From Echinococcus granulosus (Eukaryota; Platyhelminthes; Cestoda; Cyclophyllidea; Taeniidae), in contig NW_020170398.1 of the NCBI RefSeq assembly GCF_000524195.1, positions 32,087-96,086 of the forward strand: a DNA stretch of 64,000 nt, written 5' to 3'. Under the pieces are notes generated by a model. That model saw only the letters and a list, made by a program, of their open reading frames with translations, searched no databases and was not told where the DNA came from. Position numbers and translations under genes: made by a program. Numbering within the stretch: position 1 is the first letter of the stretch; every line of letters starts with the position of its first letter. Below, one piece after another: positions 13,260 to 25,241 of this stretch.

Positions 13260-13640
13260 CGATTTTAACTGCATAAGGTGATCCGCCTACGCACATTTTT
13301 GATCCAGCAACATTTTTACCCATGTTTTTTGAGGTACTCATGCAACAAATGAAAACCTTGCTTGTCAACTTGGCTGTGACTGATTCATGTTAATTTAGTC
13401 ATTTTCCTCCTGTACCCTGTTTGTGCACTTCCGTGTTTTGCTATTCGGCAACTGGTTGTGTCTGTTTGCATTTCGCTTTTTTCCCGTCTGAGTGGGACTT
13501 TGCGATTTAGCCTGGACTAAATACACCTTTAGAAATGGTTTCCTTCTATATCACGCGTTTGCATCATCCGCATCACTTGTTTAAATACTTCTCTGCTTAA
13601 GTAAGTATTCACTTTGGTTTTGTTTTATCCTAACTACGTG
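13260..13640 (+). repeat. Diverged repeat, copy 2 (partner at 2,400)
   Basis: Counterpart of 2,400-2,900. It contains no reading frame of note. Confidence 0.35.
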
Positions 13641-13659
13641 GTAGTTAAAGAAAATTTTC

Positions 13660-14480
13660 AAAAAAATCCTATTATCTTACAGCAGGGTGCATAACCTTTC
13701 CCCTGCGCAATTATTCATATCTCTAAGATGATAATTTCAAAAGCTAGAATAAAACTAAAGTCTTTTTTAAAATTAACATGATTCCCTAGTAACATATGAG
13801 GGTAAAGTAATGATTTGTGTGGGCCGTTGACCTAAAATAGCGAATTCTTACAACAAACTACTACACTTCTAATATTTGGTTGTTTTAACTTTTTGCAGGT
13901 TGTTCTACGAAATGAATGCTTCGGCAATTACCTTGTAATAATAGGTAATGAGTCAGTTTGCTATGTATTTCTACTCTATCTCACAGCAGTAGTTCTTTCA
14001 GAGTGCCCTACAGTGGTAAGCACTCCTTTGAAAAGGCAATAATACCTCTTCACTAAAGTTAGGTATTGTGAAATTGCACAGGGTTGGATTTCGAACTAAG
14101 CTAGATTTTAAACTAGAATTCCAACTTCTGCTTGGAGTCTTGCAAAATCAAAGCAAATGCTCGAAGAAATGAATAGGTAATGCGCCACAAGTGTAAATGT
14201 AGTGGGTCTGCTACGTGCTAAACTTTGTAATTTTGTCGAATTGGCCAGCGTAGTTTAAATTTATGTATTATGCCCATTTATAATGTCTTCCTTCTTCTTC
14301 TGAAAAATCCTGGCGCACTACATTAGTGGCAGTGGAAAGCGAAACCTATCCGTTGGTAAACCATAGCAAGCAGAAGTGCACGTGCTGCGGATGAGAGAAG
14401 TAGTGACGAAACCTACTAGAAGGGCTCATTTTGGTAACTGCCTTCGACAACTACCTTTGTCCCGTTGTCTCTAGGAAATA
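13660..14480 (+). repeat. Diverged repeat pair, copy 1
   Basis: The segment around TTCAGAGTGCCCTACAGTGG and ATGAATAGGTAATGCG matches 15,890-16,250 in order. The part at 14,300-14,480 also occurs reversed at 23,850-24,020 (shared CTCTCATCCGCAGCA). No coding sequence was recognised. Confidence 0.45.
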
Positions 14481-15889
14481 GATTAATATCTAAAGCGACA
14501 CTAACCATGAACCATCAGCAGAAGCTGCTTAGGGAGTTGCCCACCGTATCTGTATGAATTTAGTTAAATATTCGTAAACACGATGCCTCCTCCACCCTTT
14601 CACTACCTGGCTAAAATCCAAAAAAATATAACTGAGCAGCTCCTAATAAATAACGTGGCAAGGAGGAATGGAATTCAGTGTTCCTACGACTAAGGACATC
14701 ATCACAATTTCACTTCCCCAATTGAGTTTTTGTGCAAGAAGCAATTAGATATCGAGTAAAGCTACGAAGAGAGGCACTTAATGTCTCCTCAGTTACATGG
14801 ACATTCAATGACTGGCATGATTGACTTTTAACGTTTTCTTAGAGCACCAATTACTTTGTGGCGGCTGACTCAGAATGTTAATTGAGGTGAGCTACGGAGG
14901 CCACACTTAGGAGAGGAAAGCTGTTTCATTAACCCTTGGATTTGGATTTGTAATTACAATCCATACTTTGTAATTGTTTGAAAACAGAGAACAAGCCAGC
15001 TGCGAACAATGCAGAGCCAATTTACTAAAAAGTCACCTCAATTTCAAAAGCTTGTGATGCAGAATGAAAGGGAAATGCTGCCTCACTTCATCAAATGCGA
15101 GGGAGAGCAATGATGAGATGGAAACCAAGGTAGTTTATATAGTGGTTAATTTTGCATTAAGAGAAATACGGAGAAATTAGGTAGATTTAGGCTTTAAGAA
15201 ATAAAAATGAAATTAGTGTTAAAGTCTCCTTGTTCGCTAAAGTTTATCTCCTTATAAAATCCACACAAATGTAGACATTTTTTATAGATAAAAAAGGATT
15301 TTGGGAGCAACTTTTAATTAATTGCTAGAAGACTGTATAAAAAGTAATCGTAACAATCTGTTTTTTCTGCTTTCAATGAGATATTGGGATTATTTGTCCC
15401 AAAACAGGAGGAAGCGGTCTAGTTAAGGATTATCAGTATATGATTGATAAGACGAGACGCCGCCTCCCTTCTCCCTTCTCTTTATGTCCACCTAAAGTAG
15501 TGCTCCTCCTACGTATAAGTTATAGGGTAAGAGGGATAAGTTCTTACATTGCCAAGCATAAATTTAACTTCTTTTAGAGTCTATAACTGTCATTAATTGT
15601 CTTTGAAGTAGAAGTATTTCTTTTGCACAGAAATAGTGGTGAAACCGGCTACCGCACGCTAAAAACCATCCCAAAGGGAAACAGGATTGCAAAACGGAAA
15701 AGCGCCACTTATTCACAACAATGTAAATTTATTTCAATTGGACTCTAACGGATACATCTTGACAAAATGCAAAAAACTTCTCTATGCAGTGATTTATAGT
15801 TCAAAGGAGATTAATGCAAAAGACTGCAATTAGGCCAAAATGAAATAGGGAAACATGTTTGACTTAGTGGTGACGTAAAAACCTGAAAC
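14481..15889. other. No recognised feature
   Basis: AT-rich spacer between the two members of the repeat pair 13.7/15.9 kb, with no frame of note on either strand. Confidence 0.5.
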
Positions 15890-16250
15890 TTTAAAATGTG
15901 CTACCTTTCCCATATATTCTAATATTTTGCAATGAGTTTGTGTGCCATGTATTTCCCATCGACTTTGCAGAAACAGCCCTTTCAGGGTTCTTCACAATGG
16001 TAAGCATTTTTTTGTAATGTTTACAGAGCATTATGAGATTGTGTTGAGTCGGATCCCACAGATAGGTAGATTGTGGATTCGATAATTAACTTCTTATTGT
16101 AGTTTAAGGTCCACTTCTGTTCTTGGTACATTTCTGTGGTTTCATGAAAACTGCTTAGAAGAATGGCTAGAGGAATATGACACAACCTGTATGGATGTAA
16201 TGAATAGGTTATTCGCTTAATCTTTGGTTTTAACGGAGCCACATCGTTGC
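15890..16250 (+). repeat. Diverged repeat pair, copy 2
   Basis: Counterpart of 13,880-14,200, with TTTCAGGGTTCTTCACAATG and ATGAATAGGTTATTCGC in matching positions. Confidence 0.45.
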
Positions 16251-16399
16251 GTGTTCAACTTTTCCAAAAACTTCTTAACCTTTTTTTGGCAATTAAATTC
16301 TTTGAAAATTTTTTAAGTACTGTTTTAAGTGATGCGCTTAACTACTAATGAATTATTTTGAAAAATCAAATATTTCAAAGGCAAATTTTAGACTATTTT

Positions 16400-17050
16400 A
16401 TATTTTTGTAAAACTGCCTTTATATTTGCATGCACTGAACTAAGACATTCTTGAAAACGAAGAAAGACATATGGATGAGCAGAATGTATTGTCGAGGTAC
16501 AGTGGGGTTTGAGGCTTCTAGCGTGGCATAGATACCGACCCATTCAACAAAGTTACAACGGTGGAGCACCCAAGTGCTTCTTCAACAAATAAACAAAGTA
16601 TAACGCAGCTCCTATCCTCATTCCGGCATCTTCTCCCATGCGTCGGCCATCACAACGTGACCAGTACTGCAAGAATTACACCCACGAGCCAACCGTATCA
16701 GTAAGTGAATTTCCATACGAATGATTAGATATCTGACCGTACAGTCACTGATTCCTCTTGACGATTCCAGTGGATATAGTGTTTCGTTCTGTATGGAAAC
16801 GGGACACTTCAGGCGAATGTGCCGGCCCTCACGCGCATCCATTGCTAGTCGTAAAAACATCAGACTAGAAGTGGAGTCATGCAAAAAGGACGGGATTGAA
16901 CGTCGTTTTGTCGAAGTAGGATTTCGCTTCTTTTCCTCCCTTCTACGTTGTTCTCACTTTAGAGCTGCTCAGCAGTAGCTACATGAGTACTATCCAGATA
17001 GTAGAGAAGTAAAGGAGGTATCGCATGTTCACATATTTAACAGCTTTGTG
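16400..17050 (+). repeat. Composite repeat with R2 module, copy 1
   Basis: The R2 end (ACAAAGTTACAACGGTGGAG at about 16,549-16,568) is followed by sequence shared with 23,270-23,780, including TTTAGAGCTGCT and a trailing TTCACATATTT segment. Confidence 0.55.
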
Positions 17051-17199
17051 ACACTATTCAGCTATTTTATTACTAGTGCTACTTTAGCTGTTAATCGCTT
17101 TTCCTGCAGAACAAGGGGGAAGAACGACCGTGCCTAAATTCACGAAAAAACACTTTACAGAAAAATATCTATATTTAGCTTTTGGAAAACTATTGTGGT

Positions 17200-20100
17200 T
17201 TACCAACTAGCTACTGGTTTACATGAACATTCCCATATTTTAGACGTGGCAAGAAAGGGTGCAAACTGGCAAATGAATTGTTACGAACAAATTTTTGGTT
17301 GCCACGTTTTGTCTCACAACATGCTTTGGGATGATAAAATCTAAGTACTTTTCCCAAACATTCACTCTCTAAGTTCTTCGGAAAACTTAGTGCAAGTCTA
17401 GGCGATCACAACCTTTTTTTAAGCAACCCCTTATAGTTAAAGACCAAGCAAGAAATGATTTCGAATGAAAGAATGGACTAACTTGAGGCAAGAAATAATG
17501 AAGAAGAGAAACACTTGCGCAGAGAACGTAGGCCAAAAAAAGTAGAAAGAGTTGCGTTGATTAAAATGTCTCAGGACTAACTTCTGTTTCCCATAAAACC
17601 GTGCCTTTTGACAAAGGAGAGTAGGAAGTAATGGTCAACGCAAGATCCAAAAATTTACAATTCACTGTTATAGTAAAAACAAGCAGCATTTTAGCAATGA
17701 GTAAATTACTAGTTCTTGTAAAATATCCCTAAATAAGTTTGCCAAATCTATGAAAGTGAGTAATGTAGTAGAATGCCTTCTCATAAGCACACCAAGACTA
17801 GTAAAATGACAACCACGGCGGTTTTCAAGCTATTAAGTGCAAGCTGAAAGTGGCTCGCTCTAACACGATTGTAAAGACGGAAGTTTCTGCTTATCTAATA
17901 CGAAACACAGCAAGAGATTGCCTTAGTATTTTTTATTTGTTACCGTAGATAGACAAAATGTGTGCATGAAATTTCATTCTTACTGATTTTGAAGAAAACA
18001 GAAGATTCGGTAAGAAGAACTTAGGTAAGAAGATAGAAAAGGGTCCATTTACACAAAGGACTACAGAAAGGGTTAGTCCTTATTTGTAAAGATCTGCGTA
18101 TAGAACGAACCTCTCCAATATAATGCATCAAAAATATGGCTGCCTGTGTAAATGAAAAAGTGCAAATTTGACAAAGTTCATGCAATTGGATCAAGTAAAT
18201 TTAGCTCCATTCAGCTCCTGACAAGCAAAAAAAGCTTTTGTTTCGACCTACTGCTCCAGCACTAAAGCATTTTCAACGAACACCCCTCCCAGAGCAAACA
18301 ACCATGTAGCTATATTTTGCCCCAAAAGCTGGTTTCATCTTCGTTTCTGACCCACCCACAGCAGCCTCTCCCGCTCCAATCTCCATTAATGCTATGCTCA
18401 ACAAATTTACTTCCGGACAAATTCGACCCTTCCTGACATTAATAATCTATCCTACACCCGTGTGTTACATTGATAGGTGAAGGAAAGTTTTTCTTTATTG
18501 AAGAAGACCAGCTAAACGTGGCAACGCCAACCATTGTTAAAAGGTAATTCACTTGGAACTGTGGTGCAAGTTGTAGAGAAGACGAAAAAGGGAAATCAAG
18601 AGAAATGTGGTATAACTTGCCTAATCCAATTAAATAGGACAAAAATTTGTGACTGCATCGTAGAATTAAATGTTAGCTACAAAAAGAATAAAAGCACAGT
18701 GCTTAAATAAAATTGTGTTTTAAAGCATAACCTTGAGTGCCTTTAATCTTCATTTCCATTCAACCCAAGATCATTACACTCCACAGAAAGGGGATGCTTT
18801 GCTCATGACCTTCCATTGAGGCAAATGCGACCATTTAGAGGTCACCTTCTGACGTCTTTGAAGACCATAAATTGCTCGCTGCTGAAAGCCGTGAAAAGTT
18901 TCAATTTTATGGCTGCTAACGTCAACGCCTGCAGTGATTACATTAGCATTCGTTCAGTTCTGACCTCTCAATAAACTGGTTGCGATGGGAAGATTATGTT
19001 GGTGGTTTTCACATCATTAACTTCGTTAAACACGCTGTGGAGGTGTTAATCCAAGAGGTAAGTGCATTTGCAGATGGAAAAATTTGAAATTCATGAAAAA
19101 ACCTGTTCAGAAAAAAAGAAGAGATAAATAGAATATGAAGGATTGTAGGAGAAAACCTTACGGAGGTGGGTGAATACGGTATTTAAACGACTGATGTGCA
19201 TGGCATATAAAGGTGTGAATTCAAAATGCAAAAGACATAGGTAGAGTAGGCGCTCGAAATATTGAAGACGGAGGTCCTAGGGACATTTTGATCAAGATTT
19301 GGTCGCAAAGCTTCACCCAGAGGAAGTGATGAATTTATTCATTTATGTGAACAGACACAGGCAGTTGCTAATCAGTAGAATAAGGTGGCAGATAAAGGGG
19401 TACAGGAGAAAAATGATTGGGTATATCGGAAACAGTGTAGATCAGTTAAAAGGCAAGCTGTTTTTTGTTTTCTGAATAACACAAAAAGAAGACTAGGTAA
19501 AGGTAGTGCAGGACTGAAATACGCGTAGACGGATTACCTCGTGCAGTTAAATTCAACATTTGGGACCTTAGCATTCAAATTTAGTCAATGCTTTTAATAG
19601 GGTATCAAAATCGGAAGAATAACCGAGAATCAATCAAACGGAAGAGCTGCTGGAGACAACACAGCACAAAGGTTACTTAAGTTAACGTGTTCTTGATTGA
19701 AGTCTGAGAGAGAAAAATGACTACCACAGTCCAGTTGTTTATTCCTTCCAACATGATGTGACTTGTCAATAAATTTGCCCACCAATCGGCCACTACCCAC
19801 AAAAGGAAAAGTGTGACATTCCTTGGACTAAGAAAGTTCTACATCCACCTTATTGCTTTAAGCATAACTTTGCTACTCGCGACCAATTTGGACGATGAGT
19901 ACATAAAATACAGGGAAAGTCGTTTAAGTGACGCTGGTGGTGAGCTTGTCAAAGGACCAGAATACTACAAATAATATGGAAGGTGTTCAAAAAAGGGAAG
20001 GCAGTAATCGGTTGCTCGTGAATATCATTTACCAACTTCATGGCATAATTTAGTCTTGTGGTTTTAGAATAGCAACTGTCATCCTGAACCAAGTACAGCT

Positions 20101-21745
20101 ACGGGAAAGCCTTCCCTTCATGTGGTGGAAATTATGCAGGCGGAAGTTGTGCCGGAGGTATATTATCAACTTAGCCGACACACCTGCTCTGTACGGGAAT
20201 CATTTTTTCCTGTAGTCGCCAAATGTTGATTGAAAAATAGCGACTTAACAGACGCAGTGGCCCCAACGTGAACAGACTCGAACAAACTGCCCACAAGGAA
20301 CGGAGGCTCGATCTTGAAGCAGTTGCATAAGATTGAAGCCAGCGCAGAATATGTCCATGCTGTGATTAATGATAATTCTAATTTAGAAGGGTATGTGACA
20401 GGTAGGCTTCTGATGTGCTGACGAGAGAAGTAGAAGCGCTTAGACTAATGGTTTTGACATAAATGGCGTTATACTAGGGGGAAATACTAGTGTTCTGAAG
20501 CAGATGTCAACTGAATTTGAATATTTAATACTGGAAACAGGCAAAGAGCTGCCTTGCTTACAAATGGAGAATTGGGACAAGTCGATTAGATTGCGACCCT
20601 AGATTATTTATCACGACCACACTGACCAGAAAGTTCCCGCTCAGTAACCTGCTCATAACATCCAGGAAGCTCAAAAGTTTTAAATGGAAACGGTGAAGGT
20701 GTGAAAAGTGGTGCTTGACAGTCTCAGTGTGTCACATAAATACCTCTCACCTGATGAGATAATTTTCATCGTCGATTAAAGCGATAATATTCATGAATTG
20801 TATCCTGTTAGCACACGCATTTATTTTTAAACGATTAACTAAAAGCAACCCTGTATGTTCAGAATGTGTGTCTACCAATACGATAAAGGATACAAGGGAA
20901 GCATAATGGACTTCTAGATGTAGGGAGCTCCACAATTCCAACTACATCTATGAATCTGAGAAACGTAGACCTAAGGCTGTGGCTGACTAGGAAAAGCAGA
21001 AAGACAGTTGGGAACGCCAAAAATAGTGATTAAATTTGCCCGCCAGCACCCTACTTAACGTCAGCCTTCAGTTTAGGCAAGCCTAACCTGGGTGAATGCT
21101 CAAGCAACTGTTCACAGTAAAGCGTGTAGCAAGTACTCAAACTCTCGTTTTCTTAGCCTGGCAAAGAGACTATATCGTGAAGCATGAAGTACAAAAGATT
21201 GAGCAGAATAATATGTAAGCTTGTTTGTGACAAAGAGTAGACATTTGCATTAGACCACATTAACAATGTAGAATGCTAAGGAAGTAGCAAAAATGAGTTA
21301 CAATGTAAACTGTATGGCCAAAAAACAAGAAATTATCAGCAAGCAAAATCGTCACCAGACTCGATTCTAGACTAAAGTAATGATAAAGAGCCTGTTTGCG
21401 CTTATCAGATGTTTTCCGAGCTCTTCATTCACCCTTGACCTTATGATCACCTGGGCGCATGTCCTGGAGTTCCCCCTCCACTACTTCGGTGCCAAGGCTA
21501 GTCAATTGGTTCCACCCATGCAGGAAGGTGTCTACATCCTTCAGTGCCTCCTCCTCGTTCACTGCACGCTTCTCCGCCTCGAACTCTGCCTCAGCCGACT
21601 CCACTCCGCCCACCTCGCCCACTGCCTCTTGGAGAGCAGCAAAGAAGTTCTCGTCAGTAGGGTCCAGGAACTCATCCGTCTTTGCATCGGAGTTAATGTT
21701 GGTAGAGACGGTGGCGGACTTTTGGAGCATTTCGTCAGAAGCAAG
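17200..21745 (+). repeat. Segmental duplication, copy A
   Basis: Similarity to 34,790-37,045 runs in the same order and orientation. Blocks near 17,210-18,000 match 34,800-35,700, and 20,680-21,745 match 35,930-37,045. The stretch 20,915-21,140 is near-identical to 36,178-36,400, including the shared string GATGTAGGGAGCTCCAC. Copy A carries about 2.3 kb (roughly 18.1-20.5 kb) with no counterpart seen in copy B. No gene was seen apart from the UTP14 remnant. Confidence 0.75.
21405..21745 (-). pseudogene. Truncated UTP14 exon copy
   Basis: This is a partial copy of the UTP14 exon at 36,665-37,150. Bases 21,529-21,743 match 36,831-37,045 with about one difference, keeping DEFLDPTDENFFAALQEAVG and the EAEKRAVNEEEALKDVDTF stretch. 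The part encoding the GW motif is damaged: GWNRWTGPG reads GWNQLTSLG, about 40 bp are deleted, the basic cluster is lost and the frame stops after HKVKGE. Similarity ends abruptly at about 21,745 inside the exon, so the acceptor side and the first residues are absent. No other UTP14 exon copy is seen nearby. Confidence 0.8.
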
Positions 21746-22309
21746 CACAGATGCTCCACCGACATCTGCATAATTGCTGCAGCGTGTTAATTCTTACTCA
21801 ATTTGTAATTTCGTCTGCAAGGACTCTTTACTTTCCAGGGACTTATTCACCCTCTTGATACTATGAAGTTCCACTTATACTATTTCTGTTAACGACCTAT
21901 TAGTCCCTCTGCAGTTTTACATCAAAGTTCACACTTGACTCGAGCATTTTCCACTATCTTTAGAGAAAAATTCGGGCGCCAAGATCGTGGTAGCAGTAAA
22001 TGAAGGCCATTCCCGATTTCGTTATTTGATAACCAAACTTAACCCTTAAAGCAAGAAAGCGCATAAAGACATTTCAGTGGTAACGAGTTCACTTATTTAT
22101 AAATAAAAGGCTTGACCTCCTTGTGTGCAAGAATTTCAAACTGATTCTGTCAAATTACCTGATTTAGCAACTAATTTATTTGTATAGCAACTTTGAGTAA
22201 AAATACAAACAGGTGCGTAATGAGAAGATCTAGTAACTATTGCACATTTTTCTAATTTCTGTAAAACGTTTGATGTGTCCCACTTTAAAAAAATTGGTAA
22301 CAGAATTTT

Positions 22310-22570
22310 GGTCATCTAAAGGAACACATACTGGGCAATGCACTGTCCTCCTAAGTTTATTTATGTTTAACTTTTGCAAAGTTTATGCTTTGTAGTAGGG
22401 CTTTGGCTCACTGAAATACTGCATTCGATAGATGGTTTAATCTTGACAATCCTTAATTTTTTAATAATGCATAGGCCCTTTTTTATAGTTTTTCTTTAAG
22501 ACTTTACAAAACTAAAAAAGGCAGCCAAATATCAAGCAGGTTTAAAAATAAGTTTAAAAGGCTGGAATTT
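22310..22570 (+). repeat. Diverged repeat, copy 1 (partner at 27,830)
   Basis: Blocks such as TTTAACTTTTGCAAAGTT and GAAATACTGCATTCGATAGA correspond to TTTAACTTTGGCAAAGTT and GAAGTACTGCATTTATTAGA at 27,900-27,980. Confidence 0.45.
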
Positions 22571-23089
22571 TTGCATCATTGCATTAGATGCCCAATTTCA
22601 TTTGTTTTCGTGTATCTTAGATGCAGGCTATTGCAATGCCTCGATTGTTTTCTAACAATGAAGGCCAATTCAAAATTTCAAAATTCGTGCCTCACCAATG
22701 CCGAGGGATAAACCACCATCGCACTGCATAGTAGTTGTTTCTCCTTCTTTCTGTGTGTCTGAATTACTAATGCTGTCATAGTATTATGAATTCTTCCGAC
22801 TTCAGAAAGGGCTTAAGATGCTAAAGTATCGCATTTTTAAATCCACGTTTGTCTAAGTACTTTCTACTTGTCGCAATTTTCGTCAGAGTATAGGTAAGCA
22901 ATTTGCAAACAAACGTAGTCTTCCCCATTAAATTTTCGACATTATAAGGAGATTTAATTCATAGCGTCTATTTTTTCGTATTTTTATCGCTGAATATTAT
23001 TGTCTCTTACTCAAACAACTTCGCAATTTAAGAGGTTAAATACAATTGCGTTACCGGTCAGTTTTAAAATGTTTAGCTCTCTAAGGCAA

Positions 23090-23780
23090 TACATTTGACA
23101 ACCAATCTTACCCAGGCAGAATATGTACATATTATACACAGTATACCTCGAGACTACTGACATGGCCCGAAGGCCACCCCACCTAACGAAGGTACAAAGT
23201 CAGAGCACCTGAGCGGTATTTACACTAAAACCGAGTCTTAAACAAACAACCATCATATTGCACAGTCCATCTCCTCCTCCTCCTGCTCCCTCCTCGCCCC
23301 TCCTCCTCCTCCTCCTTTGATCGTCGTCCCCGTCGCTCATCTTAATCAACATAATTACAACGCAATCAGTTCCGTTAGAATAAAACCTACGAACCATCCG
23401 TACCAGTCATCGAATGTCCATGCAGGTAAGGCGATACTTGGCCGAAATGCTACTGCTACAGCTTAGAAATTCTATAGAATTTGCAGTTTCGTCCTCTATG
23501 GGAGGTGGACTTAAGGATGGGGAAATATGTAAGTCATCACCCGTGTCAATGTACCAGTTAGAATACTGACCTAAAAGAAAAGTCATAAAAATAAACGGGA
23601 TTTAGCACAGTTTCGCGAGAGTAGGGCTTGAGACATATTTCCCCTAACCACGTTGTCGTAACTTTAGAGCTGCTTAGCCATGTATGTCTGAGTTCTCTTT
23701 AGGTGGTAGAAAGTGAAGGATGTGTGGCAAGTTTACATATTTGATATCCTCATACAGTACACTTGACAGCTCGGTAACTT
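23090..23780 (+). repeat. Composite repeat with R2 module, copy 2
   Basis: This is the diverged counterpart of 16,400-17,050. The R2 part runs from GCAGAATATGTACATATTAT to CAGAGCACCTGAGCGG. It also holds the CTC-rich microsatellite at 23,266-23,318. Confidence 0.55.
23266..23318. repeat. CTC-rich microsatellite
   Basis: Imperfect run of CTC triplets, interrupted by TGCTCC and GCCC. It produces the arginine/glycine-rich minus-strand frame here, which is not a gene. Confidence 0.8.
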
Positions 23781-24009
23781 GGTTTTCCAGATGTGCCACG
23801 TTCAAGGCTGGTGCCGCTTCCTTTTAACCGGCCTTCCTCTCGACCATGTAACCAGGGCAGTTGCCAAAGTTAGACGCCATTTGCAGCCCTCCTGTAATAA
23901 GTAGTCACCATTTCTCTCATCCGCAGCATATGCTCTTCTTCTGGTAGCTAAGTTTTACGACTCAGTAGTAAAAATCATGTCATATATCCTCCCAGATCCG
24001 GTTTACTCT

Positions 24010-24190
24010 TCTGTGTCACTAATGTAGTGCGTCAAGCCTTCCCTAAAGACGAAAGAAGACATAATTCTCGGATACTGACAGTTGAAACACTGGAGCTTAA
24101 TGGAAGGCTAGCCTCTTCGCAAAGTTACAGTGATGGAGCACCTAAGTAACCCATTTACCAAAACAGAGTGTTCGACAAACAATCAAATAT
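24010..24190 (+). repeat. R2 module (forward)
   Basis: It reads CTTCCCTAAAGACGAAAGAA, then CAAAGTTACAGTGATGGAGC and ACCAAAACAGAGTGTTCGAC. Together with the reverse module at 24,620-24,770 it forms an inverted pair around 24,190-24,490. Confidence 0.6.
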
Positions 24191-24489
24191 TATTTGCTGC
24201 ATATGCCACTCCTTTTAGCGTTTTTCATTAAAATGCAAAAACAAATCAAAAACAACTATGTACATTCAGCCCTAGGCAAGATTGATACCTTGTTTGTATT
24301 AGCCTGCCATTGTACTTTCGCCTCCAGTCGCCCCGCAATCCTTCTGTTCGACAGCAATTCTCTCTTTACTTTATTATTGCGACTTCTTTTGATTTCAGTT
24401 AGGACTCCGGCGCTGTTACATATTTTTTTAGTATTACTTAGTTTAAGTGGTTATAAGGTTATTGTGACATGGAAGTGCCTGACTAATCA

Positions 24490-25230
24490 AACTTAACAGT
24501 TTATGGGGGCTCATAAACTTAAAGAAAATAAATGTTTTTTGTAGAGTTGTTAAATCCATCTTGAAATTTCAAAGTAAATGAATTAACTTAACTATGATGT
24601 CCGATTTTTTAACTCTATGTTTCGGTAATGGGATCACTCAGGTAATCCACCATAGCAACCTCGCCCGGCCATGCCAGTAGTCACAGGCTCTGCACTGCCT
24701 CAAAAACTTGTAATCCGCAATAACAATAGGTCTTCTTTCTTTTTCTGGGAAGTCTTGATGCAATACATAAATAAAGAGAGAAATTTTTTTAGAAATCCAA
24801 CACGAAGAAATTGAACTTTAAGATGAAGTGCGACATGATCGAATTTATTGTATGACAAAAAATCGGAAGAACTTATTTTCTAATAAAATAACAGGACCGC
24901 TTTAAGGAATAGAAATTGAGTTATATAGGTACGGAGTATGTATTGAGCATTTAAAAATGGGGTAGAGTGATAAATGTGCTGTTCTGTATTGATTTATTGG
25001 TGTGATCGATTAACAAATGAGTGGAAATTGGAAAGGAATCAACGGCGGTCTTAGTGGATCGATTATACACGTCCAATGAAAAGGCAAATATACAATTTAC
25101 ATTTCACAGCAAATGCTAGGCCTTTTTGACCCTTGCAACCAGTGAAATGATAGGCCATGCTTCAGTATTACGACTGCATTTTACTTTAGGGAAACTCGGG
25201 GCACTACAATATTTTATGATGATTTTTATT
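24490..25230 (+). mobile_element. Dispersed element E1, partial copy 2
   Basis: It starts with the hairpin motif GTTTATGGGGGCTCATAAAC (24499-24518), holds a reverse R2 module at 24,620-24,770, and continues with the GTGTGATCGATTAAC and CAATGAAAAGGCAAAT segments seen in the other copies. It stops near 25,170-25,230, directly before copy 3. Confidence 0.55.
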
Positions 25231-25241
25231 CATCATAAAAT
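25211..25241. repeat. Perfect 12-bp inverted repeat with 7-nt loop
   Basis: ATTTTATGATGA is followed by seven bases and its exact reverse complement. It sits at the junction between E1 copies 2 and 3. Confidence 0.8.

Noticed and set aside
20750..20785. CTGATGAG hammerhead-like core
   Set aside because: No GAAA follows and the flanks do not pair.
21380..21790. Plus-strand frame of 136 codons
   Set aside because: Antisense to the UTP14 pseudogene; no independent evidence.
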